Shown: positions 34,795 to 42,113 of the stretch, in pieces
How the letters are laid out: each line of letters begins with the position of its first letter
Position numbering within the stretch: position 1 is the first letter of the stretch
Source of the DNA: an uncultured Eubacteriales bacterium
GTDB taxonomy: Bacteria; Bacillota; Clostridia; Christensenellales; Aristaeellaceae
DNA length: 64,000 bases
Assembly: GCA_902761755.1 (NCBI GenBank)
Contig: CACWLP010000003.1
Span: 113,664 to 177,663, forward strand
Reading direction: 5' to 3'
Made by a program: the position numbers and the translations under genes
The notes under the pieces: generated by a model
The model's input: the letters and a program-made list of their open reading frames with translations, nothing else
Told to the model about the DNA's origin: nothing
Databases searched by the model: none

Positions 34795-34800
34795 GATGCA

Positions 34801-35817
34801 TCAAAGGCCCCGGATGGCATCCTCCGCCTGCTCCATGGCGGCGATTACCGCGTCGGAGAACCGGTCGAACTCCGGGTCTTCCGTCTGCAGTTCCGGGTGG
34901 CTGAGGAAGTAAGCCACGCATTCCCGGGCGGCCTGATCGAAGCGCTTGCGGGGCGGCAGGGAAGGCACCAGGCGGTGCAGCAGGCTGTTGTCAAAAATCA
35001 CGGTGTTGGATTTGTCGCCGATCAGCGCGCCTTCAAAATCGTACTTTTTGCATTTGGCCAGTATTTCGGAGGGCACGAAGCAGGGGCGGTATTCCGCGCC
35101 CGCAGCTTTTGCCACCGCTTCCATGATCTGGTTCCAGGTGAGCAGCTCCTCGCCGGTGATCTGCACGGCCTGGCCGACGGCGTGGGGGTTTCCCATGAGG
35201 CCGACGAAGGCCGGGGCGAAATCGTCGCTGTGGAGCACGGCCCAAAGGCTGCTGCCGTCCCCGGGCATCAGCACCTTTTTGCCCTCCATCATCCGCTTGA
35301 GCACCTGCCAGGGGCCCTTGTCCCCGTGGATGGCCAGGGGCAGGGAACGCCAATTAAAGGTATGGCTGGGGCGCACCACGGTGACGGGGAAGCCCTCCTT
35401 CCGGTAAGCGTCAAAGAGGATCTCCTCGCAGAAAATCTTGTTGCGGGAGTATTCCCAATAGGGGTTTGATAAGGTGGTGCCCTCGGTGATCACCGGGGAG
35501 GAGAGGGGCTTTTGATAGGCGGAAGCGGAGCTGATGAAGATATACTGATCCACCATGCCGGCGAACAGACGGATATCCCGCTTCACCTGCTCCGGCACGA
35601 AGGCGATGAAATCCGCCGCCACGTCGAAGCGGCGGTTTACCAGGGCTTTCTTTACGGCGCTTTCGTCGTTCACGTCCAGGGCAAGGATCTCCGCGCCGGG
35701 CACGTCGGCGGCCCGGGTGCCGCGGTTGATCAGCGTCACCTCCCACCCCTGACGGAGAAGCAGGCGGGTGATGGAGGTGCTGATCACGCCGGTGCCGCCG
35801 ATAAACAACGCTTTCAT
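34801..35817 (-). CDS. NAD-dependent epimerase/dehydratase family protein (extended SDR)
   Basis: A 338-residue Rossmann-fold protein of the extended short-chain dehydrogenase family. The dinucleotide site is FIGGTGVISTSITRLL at the N terminus, and the catalytic pair is in EYSRNK (Tyr-x-x-x-Lys) following SSASAYQKP. The C-terminal half, with NWRSLPLAIHGD and VFDNS-type sequence, resembles nucleotide-sugar epimerases, but the substrate is unknown. ATG 35815-35817 follows GGGAGGAACC; the longer frame to 36483 overlaps the next gene and is not used. Possible promoter: TTGTTC (35875-35880) and TACAAT (35851-35856). Confidence 0.85.
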   Translation of the reverse strand: MKALFIGGTGVISTSITRLLLRQGWEVTLINRGTRAADVPGAEILALDVNDESAVKKALVNRRFDVAADFIAFVPEQVKRDIRLFAGMVDQYIFISSASAYQKPLSSPVITEGTTLSNPYWEYSRNKIFCEEILFDAYRKEGFPVTVVRPSHTFNWRSLPLAIHGDKGPWQVLKRMMEGKKVLMPGDGSSLWAVLHSDDFAPAFVGLMGNPHAVGQAVQITGEELLTWNQIMEAVAKAAGAEYRPCFVPSEILAKCKKYDFEGALIGDKSNTVIFDNSLLHRLVPSLPPRKRFDQAARECVAYFLSHPELQTEDPEFDRFSDAVIAAMEQAEDAIRGL

Positions 35818-35894
35818 ACTGGTTCCTCCCTTTTTCGTTTGCTCGGTATCATTGTACAGCATGGGCCGGACGGGGAACAAGGGGGAAAAAACTG

Positions 35895-37139
35895 TCAGGC
35901 GAGGGCGCCGGAGCGGAGCATTTTCTCCAGCGCGCTTTGCAGCGCCAGCTTTCCGTGGGCGTAGGTGAGCCCGCCCTGGAGATAGACCGTATAGGGTTCG
36001 CGCATGGGGGCGTCGGCGGAAAGCTCGATGCTGGCGCCGGAAACGAAGGTGCCCGCCGCCATGATCACCTGATCGGCGTAGCCCGGCATGTCCCAGGGCT
36101 CGGGTACGGCGCTGCCGTCGATGGGGGAGGCCGCCTGGATGCCCTGCACGAAGGCGATCAGCCTGTCCGGCGCGCCCATTTCGATGGCCTGGATGATGTC
36201 CGCCCGGGGGGCGTCGAAGGCCGGGGTGGTTTTCATGCCCAACAGTTCGAACACGCGGGCGGAGAGCACCGCGGTCTTGACCGCCTGGGTGACGGTGTGC
36301 GGGGCCATGAACAGGCCCTGATAGAAGGGTTGGTAGCTGGCGGCGTAGCTGCCCACCTCCCGGCCCAGGCCGGGGGCGGTGAGCCGGGATTCGATGCGGG
36401 AAATGGCACGCTCCGTGCCCGCCAGGTACGCGCCGGTGGGCGCCAGGCCGCCGCCTGGATTCTTGATCAGGGACCCCACGCACACGTCCGCGCCAAAATG
36501 GGTGGGCTCCCGGTCGGACAGGAATTCGCCGTAGCAGTTGTCCACCATGATAAAGATATCCGGGCGCTTTTCATGCACGGCGGCGATCAGCGGCGCCATG
36601 TCCTCCGGGCGCAGGGAGGCGCGCCAGGCGTAGCCCCGGCTGCGCTGAATGAGGATCACCCGCGTGTTTTCCCGGATAGCGGAGAGCACCCCGGGCACGT
36701 CCAGCTTCGTCTGATCCTCCGCCATTTCCGCCTGGGAATAGGAAACGCCCATTTCCCTGAGATTTCCCGGGGCGTTCCCGGTAAGGCCGATCACCGTTTC
36801 CATGGTATCGTAAGGCGCGCCGGCGGCGGAGAGAAGATGATCCCCGGGCCGCAGAAGCCCGAACAGGCACAGGGAAAGGGCCGCGGTGCCGCAGGCCACG
36901 GCGGGGCGCACGATGGCGCTTTCCGCGCCGAAGAGCCGGGCGAACACCTTTTCCAGCTTGTCCCTGCCGATGTCGTCGTAGCCGTAGCCGGTGGTGGGGG
37001 CAAAATGGCGCTGGGCGATGTCCTCCGCATGGAAGGCATCCAGCACGCGGCGGGTGTTTTTGATCTCGTTTTCCTCCAGGGCGGCGAATATGGGCTGGCA
37101 GTCCGCTTCCGCCCGGGCGATGAGAGAGAGAATATCCAT
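35895..37139 (-). CDS. Methionine gamma-lyase/YnbB-like PLP enzyme ('aluminium resistance' family)
   Basis: A 414-residue type I fold PLP enzyme. The cofactor lysine lies in GSLIKNPGGGLAPTGAY, preceded by VDNCYGEF and VGSLI typical of this group. The N terminus RHFAPTTGYGYDDIGRD is the hallmark of the YnbB family, annotated variously as aluminium resistance protein or methionine gamma-lyase; its actual substrate is not settled. Its place directly beside miaA and near mutL and mutS is conserved in Firmicutes (ynbB lies near hfq-miaA in Bacillus). The stop lies against the miaA stop side with no gap (37140). Confidence 0.88.
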   Translation of the reverse strand: MDILSLIARAEADCQPIFAALEENEIKNTRRVLDAFHAEDIAQRHFAPTTGYGYDDIGRDKLEKVFARLFGAESAIVRPAVACGTAALSLCLFGLLRPGDHLLSAAGAPYDTMETVIGLTGNAPGNLREMGVSYSQAEMAEDQTKLDVPGVLSAIRENTRVILIQRSRGYAWRASLRPEDMAPLIAAVHEKRPDIFIMVDNCYGEFLSDREPTHFGADVCVGSLIKNPGGGLAPTGAYLAGTERAISRIESRLTAPGLGREVGSYAASYQPFYQGLFMAPHTVTQAVKTAVLSARVFELLGMKTTPAFDAPRADIIQAIEMGAPDRLIAFVQGIQAASPIDGSAVPEPWDMPGYADQVIMAAGTFVSGASIELSADAPMREPYTVYLQGGLTYAHGKLALQSALEKMLRSGALA

Positions 37140-38060
37140 TTATTCCTCCGTTGCTTCTTGGATGATTTTTGCGATCAGGGGCTCCGCGGGCGCTCCCGGC
37201 TGCCAGGGCAGCCAGCGGATGCGCCCGTCCCGTTTGAACCAGGTGAGCTGCCGCTTGGCGAAATGCCGGGTGCGCAGCTTGATGAGGGAAACGGCGTCCG
37301 CAAGCGGCGCGCCAGCCAGCGCCACCGGGGCCAATTCCTTGTACCCCAGGCCCTGCATGCTCTGGGCGTCGGGGGACAGGCCGCCTTCCAGCAGGGCGCG
37401 CACCTCGTCCATGAGCCCTGCGGCCATCATTTCGTCCACCCGCCGGTCCACCCGGGCGTAAAGCGCGTCCCGGGGCAGATCGACGGCGTAGAGCAGAAAA
37501 TCGTAGGGCGCGTCTTCGGGCCCGGGCATTTTTTGGGCGGAAAGGGGCGTGCCGGTGAGCTCGTATACCTCCAGGGCCCGGATCACCCGGCGCAGATCGT
37601 TGGGGTGCAGCTTTTCCGCCGAAGCGGGGTCCACCGCCCACAGCCGGCCGTGGACAGCTTTCGCCCCTTCCGCGTCCGCCAGCGCGTGGTATTTTTTCCG
37701 GATTGCTTCATCCCCGCCCACCGCGCCGAAATCCAGGGGCAGGGACAGGGATTGCAGATACAGCCCCGTGCCGCCCACCAGCAGGGGCGTACGGATCTTT
37801 TCAATGGCCCGCCGGGCGTCGGAAGCGTACTGGGACACGGAATATTCCTGATCCGGCGAAAGAAAATCCAGCATATGGTGGGGCACCGAAGCCCTCTCCG
37901 CGGGGGTGGGCTTGGCGGTGCCGATGTCCATGCCCCGGTAGATCTGCATGGAATCCATGCAGACGATTTCCGCGCCCAGGGCTTTGGCCACGGGGAGGGA
38001 AAGGGCGGTTTTGCCGCTGGCGGTGGGGCCCACGATGCCAATGACGCGCTTCTTTTTCAT
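37140..38060 (-). CDS. miaA: tRNA dimethylallyltransferase
   Basis: MiaA adds a dimethylallyl group to A37 of tRNAs reading UNN codons; MiaB (45357-46766) then methylthiolates it. The 306 residues contain the P-loop GPTASGKTALSL (residues 10-21), DSMQIYRGMDIGTAKP, HHMLDFLSPDQEYSVSQY, LVGGTGLYLQSL and the tRNA-binding LRRVIRALEVYELTG. Start ATG at 38058-38060 overlaps the mutL stop (ATGA). Confidence 0.95.
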   Translation of the reverse strand: MKKKRVIGIVGPTASGKTALSLPVAKALGAEIVCMDSMQIYRGMDIGTAKPTPAERASVPHHMLDFLSPDQEYSVSQYASDARRAIEKIRTPLLVGGTGLYLQSLSLPLDFGAVGGDEAIRKKYHALADAEGAKAVHGRLWAVDPASAEKLHPNDLRRVIRALEVYELTGTPLSAQKMPGPEDAPYDFLLYAVDLPRDALYARVDRRVDEMMAAGLMDEVRALLEGGLSPDAQSMQGLGYKELAPVALAGAPLADAVSLIKLRTRHFAKRQLTWFKRDGRIRWLPWQPGAPAEPLIAKIIQEATEE

Positions 38061-40000
38061 TGCTGGATCCTGCGGAAACGCTTTTCCAGTTCGGTGCGGG
38101 TGAGCTGCACCATGAGGGGCCGGCCGTGGGGGCAGGTGGGGGTGACCTTCTGATCCACGATATCCCGGATCAGCTGGCAAACGCTGTCCTCCGGCAGCTT
38201 TTCGCCGCCCTTCACGGCGTGCTTGCAGGCCATCTGGATCACCCGGCCGGTGCGGTCCGCCGGGGTGCTGGAGGGATTGGCGATCAGTTCGTCCAGCGCG
38301 TCCAGCAGGCATTTTTCCGCCTGGGGCTGGCCCAGGATGATGGGCACGCCCCGCAGCTGCACCGTGCCGTCCCCGAAGGGGGAAAGATCAAAGCCAGCCT
38401 TTTCAAGCGTTTCCGCGTTTTCTTCATAGCAGGCGTATTCAGCCTTGGAAAGGGGAACGGCCAAAGGCACCAGCAGGGCCTGGGACGCCGGGGCGGAGGC
38501 GGTTTCCCGCATGAATTTTTCATACAGCAGCCGTTCGTGCACCGCGTGCTGATCGGCCAGGATCAGCAGGTTCCCATATTCCATGAGGATATAGGTATCG
38601 AACGCCACGCCGATGACCCGAAGCGGCTTTTGGGAAAAGGCCTGGGCCACCGGGGCGGCCTCCACCTGCTGGGCAGGCTCCGGGGCGGGCTGGGCCTGCT
38701 CAATCGGTTTCCGGGGCGGCAGGAGGGACGCGCCGCTGTCCCGCAGGGCGGCCGGGGCCGGCCTGCTCATCGCGGGCGGGACCTGGGGCCGGGGCCGGTC
38801 CTGCGGGGGAACGGGCGGGGCGAAGGCGGGCAGGGCCCCGTCCTCCGTGAAGGCGGAAAGCCGCTGATCGAGGGACGGAGGAACGGCCGGGGCGTTTTCC
38901 GGCGCGGGAACGGGCTCGCTGACCCGGATGGGCGCGGGCGGCGGCGCGGAGGCCGGGGCGGCGCTTTCCGGCTGCAGATACAACGGCGGGATGGGCGGCG
39001 CTTCGTTGGTTTTTTCCAGGGCCTCGAATATGATCGTTTCCACCGCCTCCCGCACGCCCCGCTCGTCCTGGAAACGCACCTCCCACTTGTTGGGGTGCAC
39101 GTTCACGTCGGCGCTTTCAAAGGGCATGGTGAGATGCAGTACGCACAGGGGGAACCGCCCGATCATCACCCGCTGGCGGCAGGCGGTCTCCAAAGCGGAG
39201 GAAAGCAGGGGGCTGCGCATGGCGCGGCCGTTCAAAAAGAAATGCTCGTGGCTGCGGTTGCCCCGGCTGGCGTCGCCCACGCCCACGAAGCCGGAGAGCA
39301 CCACGCCGTTCATGCTGCCCTCGATCCTGGTGAGCAGTTTCAGCGTGTCTGCGCCGTAAACGCTCATCACCGCGCTGTCCAGCTTTCCGTCCCCGGGGCT
39401 GAAATACACCAGCTTTCCGTCCGCCATGAACCGGAAGGAAACGGCGGGGTGGCTCAGGATCAGCCGGGCCATGAGATCGCTGACCGCGGCGGTTTCCGCG
39501 GCGGGCTTTTTGAGGAATTTCCGGCGCACCGGGGCGTTGAAAAACAGATCCTTCACCGTAAAGGTGGTGCCTTCGGGGCAGGCGGCCTCCCGGATTTCCA
39601 GGATCTCGCCCCCCTCGTTGCGCACGGTGAGGCCCGTGTCTTCGCCCCGTGCCCGGGTTTGGCAATTCAGGCGGGAGACGGCGGCGATGGAGGCCAGGGC
39701 CTCGCCCCGGAACCCCAGGGACTTGACGCCGTAGAGGTCTTCGGCGGTGCGGATCTTGCTGGTGGCGTGGCGGGCGAAGGCCAAACGGATATCGGAGGGC
39801 CGGATGCCGCTGCCGTTATCCGCCACCCGGAAGGAGGCAAGGCCCCCTTCTTTGATATCCACGGTGACGGCGGTGGCCCCGGCGTCCATGCTGTTCTCCA
39901 CCAGTTCCTTGATGGCTGCGGCGGGCTTTTCCACCACCTCGCCCGCGGCGATCTGGCCGATCACCTCGGGGGGCAGCTGACGGATGGGTCGTAATTCCAT
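38057..40000 (-). CDS. mutL: DNA mismatch repair protein MutL
   Basis: MutL links mismatch recognition by MutS to strand removal. The 647-residue protein has the GHKL ATPase (about 1-330) with IAAGEVVEKPAAAIKELVENSMDAGA and FRGEALASIAAVS, a proline-rich linker (about 340-450), and the C-terminal dimer domain with the endonuclease motif DQHAVHERLLYE (about residue 480) and CPHGRPLMVQL near the end. The motif indicates a nicking-type MutL, expected in bacteria lacking MutH. ATG 40000 is chosen since GAGGTG lies 9 bases upstream. In this strand mutL is separated from mutS by the DUF262 gene. Confidence 0.96.
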   Translation of the reverse strand: MELRPIRQLPPEVIGQIAAGEVVEKPAAAIKELVENSMDAGATAVTVDIKEGGLASFRVADNGSGIRPSDIRLAFARHATSKIRTAEDLYGVKSLGFRGEALASIAAVSRLNCQTRARGEDTGLTVRNEGGEILEIREAACPEGTTFTVKDLFFNAPVRRKFLKKPAAETAAVSDLMARLILSHPAVSFRFMADGKLVYFSPGDGKLDSAVMSVYGADTLKLLTRIEGSMNGVVLSGFVGVGDASRGNRSHEHFFLNGRAMRSPLLSSALETACRQRVMIGRFPLCVLHLTMPFESADVNVHPNKWEVRFQDERGVREAVETIIFEALEKTNEAPPIPPLYLQPESAAPASAPPPAPIRVSEPVPAPENAPAVPPSLDQRLSAFTEDGALPAFAPPVPPQDRPRPQVPPAMSRPAPAALRDSGASLLPPRKPIEQAQPAPEPAQQVEAAPVAQAFSQKPLRVIGVAFDTYILMEYGNLLILADQHAVHERLLYEKFMRETASAPASQALLVPLAVPLSKAEYACYEENAETLEKAGFDLSPFGDGTVQLRGVPIILGQPQAEKCLLDALDELIANPSSTPADRTGRVIQMACKHAVKGGEKLPEDSVCQLIRDIVDQKVTPTCPHGRPLMVQLTRTELEKRFRRIQQ

Positions 40001-40038
40001 AAATTGATTCACCTCAAGATTAAAATATACAAGATGAA

Positions 40039-42081
40039 TTACATTTTTTTATTATCAAGTATTTGCTCTATATAGCTAAGTACTGTCCATATATCTTCAT
40101 TATTTGTTAATTTCATTCTACATTTTCCTATTCCCCAATGTCCTTTTTCAGTTATATCCTCTAAACTGTCATTTGGTGTAAGCTTTTCAAGATTTGTATT
40201 TAGAGTAATCCACATATAGGACTGGCAAGGAACAACGGAAAGAATGATTTTTTTATCTTTAATGAAATTTATCCAATTTTTCTTTAGCTCCTCGAATATA
40301 TATGGATCATATTCTTTTATCATTTCACTTAACTGATTATACACTTCTTCTATTTGATCATCCATTATCCTCCATGCACTGGCAGAAATATCTTGATTAT
40401 ACTTTTCCGGTAATGGCCATATTTTTAGAGCTTCTAAAGCCATTGCATTTGAACGTTTTCTGATTTCATTACTTGTCCAATCAGAATAATTTGCAATTTC
40501 TCTGGTAATCATGTATCCCGATTTTGCGTATATTGTTTTTTTCTTCTCAAATGGATTATTTGACGCTTCTGAGTTAAGCTTCGTTAAGGTAAGATTACCA
40601 ATTCTGTGAGTATATTCTCTGTATGAATTATCATGGATTTTAAGTAAATGCTCTTGCCATTTTTCTGGCTCTTGAGGTAAAATGTGTTCTATTGTTACAT
40701 TATCAGGTTCAACGACTTCTTTTGAAACTTTTCTTTCAAATTTGTAAAGGATATATCTTAACATCTGTGGCTTAAACTCCAAGAACATATCTTTTGTTTC
40801 AAAAGCATTTTGAAACTCCCTATCTTTTGGAAATCGATAACTTCCTTGACCACTATTCAATGCATCCCATACACGGGATATAAAAGGAACGGAAGAGTCT
40901 CCACGATCAAAATACTGAATAGCAAGAGCAAAAAATTGGTTTGCAATGCTTCCTTTAAAAATCCGAACTCGAAGCACATATGAAATGCATGCTCTTACAG
41001 CAAGTAACATATCTTCATCGCTTATTATTCCCCGTTCTTGAACATATAATAAGTGCATTAAAAATATGGCAACCTGTTCAGCACTTAGTTCATAAATCAG
41101 CTCATTAATTGCTTTATCTAATTCGGTTAATGCATTATTATTTACGATTTTCTTATATATTGTAGAAAAATGGTACATATCCGCTAATAATCTTTCTGTT
41201 CCATTATTTGCTTTGTTTTCAGGGGGAAAATAAATCTTATAGCAATCGTATAGTGTATTCCTATTAATTTTACCACTACGCCGATGAATGTTTATACTAT
41301 CTGATTTTCGCTTCATAATCAAATAATGAACCATATATTGTTCCATTAGTTTTGATCCGACGTTTTTTTCTATTTGTAACCAATAGTTTTTATATAGTTT
41401 TGTTTGTTGATTTCCTTTAAGATCCATAAGCAAATAGTTTCGTAACAGATCAGTATTTGTAAGTGATTTTCCTGTAGAATTCATACTCTCAAATACTTCT
41501 TGGGGGTCTTCAGTTGTAAGGCAAACATCAATTATTTCCAACTTAAATATTGCGCTGTATAAACTTTGAAGTGTAGAAGAGGACTGTTCAATCCTATCCT
41601 TAAAGAAACTATAGTTTCTATAAACATTACTATTTTTTTCAGTTGTGCTAAAAGCATCTTCTAAAAAATCTTGTTGCATGATTATTTTTTCAAATATAGA
41701 CTGATCAGATTCAACTTGCTTCAGTTTCATTTTTGGCTGATCATCAAATCCAGTATTTACCAAAAATCCATTTCTGATTTGTTTTTTAAATTTGTCATCA
41801 TCTGTAGAATCATACAATGCTTTTAGAAACAACATCACACTTGTAATACGCTGCTGTCCATCAATAATGTTATAATATGGTTCAGTTGCAGTACCAATAG
41901 ATACATACACAATCGAACCTATGAAATGATCCTTTTGAGTGTTGGTAATTGTTTCTATATCAGAAAAAAGCTGTTGACAGTTTTCTGTATCCCAAGAGTA
42001 ATTTCTTTGATAAACAGGAATATTGAATTCAGCATCACTAAGTTTTAGAAAAGGGGCCAGGTACGCATCGTGAGCTCTCAT
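40039..42081 (-). CDS. DUF262-DUF1524 restriction-type protein (GmrSD-like)
   Basis: Single 680-residue protein with DUF262 (GmrS-like) motifs IPVYQRNYSW (21-30) and IIDGQQRIT (72-80), a DUF1524 HNH-type nuclease region with TIEHILPQEP (about 463-472) and GNLTLTKLNSEASNNPFEKKK, and a C-terminal domain of about 85 residues resembling DUF5655 (GHWGIGKCRMKL). GmrSD-type enzymes cut modified phage DNA, using nucleotides through the DUF262 part. Its DNA is strikingly AT-rich and sits 32 bases after mutS and 38 bases before mutL, both of which are intact. This marks a recent acquisition into the mutSL interval. GGAGGA precedes the ATG. It appears to act alone: no methylase lies nearby. Confidence 0.88.
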   Translation of the reverse strand: MRAHDAYLAPFLKLSDAEFNIPVYQRNYSWDTENCQQLFSDIETITNTQKDHFIGSIVYVSIGTATEPYYNIIDGQQRITSVMLFLKALYDSTDDDKFKKQIRNGFLVNTGFDDQPKMKLKQVESDQSIFEKIIMQQDFLEDAFSTTEKNSNVYRNYSFFKDRIEQSSSTLQSLYSAIFKLEIIDVCLTTEDPQEVFESMNSTGKSLTNTDLLRNYLLMDLKGNQQTKLYKNYWLQIEKNVGSKLMEQYMVHYLIMKRKSDSINIHRRSGKINRNTLYDCYKIYFPPENKANNGTERLLADMYHFSTIYKKIVNNNALTELDKAINELIYELSAEQVAIFLMHLLYVQERGIISDEDMLLAVRACISYVLRVRIFKGSIANQFFALAIQYFDRGDSSVPFISRVWDALNSGQGSYRFPKDREFQNAFETKDMFLEFKPQMLRYILYKFERKVSKEVVEPDNVTIEHILPQEPEKWQEHLLKIHDNSYREYTHRIGNLTLTKLNSEASNNPFEKKKTIYAKSGYMITREIANYSDWTSNEIRKRSNAMALEALKIWPLPEKYNQDISASAWRIMDDQIEEVYNQLSEMIKEYDPYIFEELKKNWINFIKDKKIILSVVPCQSYMWITLNTNLEKLTPNDSLEDITEKGHWGIGKCRMKLTNNEDIWTVLSYIEQILDNKKM

Positions 42082-42113
42082 TATTTATCCTCCCATATAC
42101 TGTTTAAATGAAA

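Larger units (their letters stand above)
34484..34797. repeat. Multi-hairpin intergenic element, copy 1
   Basis: This 320-base gap between convergent genes is almost entirely hairpins: H0 AACGCCGTAC/GTACGGCGTT (34491-34515), H1 TGAAGGGGC/GCCCCTTCA (34548-34568), H2 GGACCGG/CCGGTCC (34582-34600), H3 AGGAGCGGTC/GACCGCTTCCT (34602-34625), H4 a long imperfect stem whose arms begin TATCAATTTATG and end AATTGATG (34627-34700), H5 GAAGGAAAGG/CCTTTCCTTC (34706-34736), H6 GGGTGTCGAC/GTCGACACCC (34740-34763) and H7, a second copy of H0 (34766-34790) followed by TTTTTT. H0 and H7 have matching outer flanks in opposite orientation (GCATCAAAAAACGCC). The same H1-H7 layout recurs at 44741-44968 and 63875-64000 with changed stems. 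No coding potential is seen. Confidence 0.85.

Noticed and set aside
34484-34797. CRISPR array or insertion sequence
   Set aside because: The repeats are different hairpins in a row, not equal repeats with spacers, and there is no transposase frame. The terminal inverted flanks leave a mobile origin open.
39998-40012. ATCAATTTATG at the mutL start resembles the H4 arm of the repeat
   Set aside because: Only 11 bases match and no neighbouring hairpin follows; likely chance.
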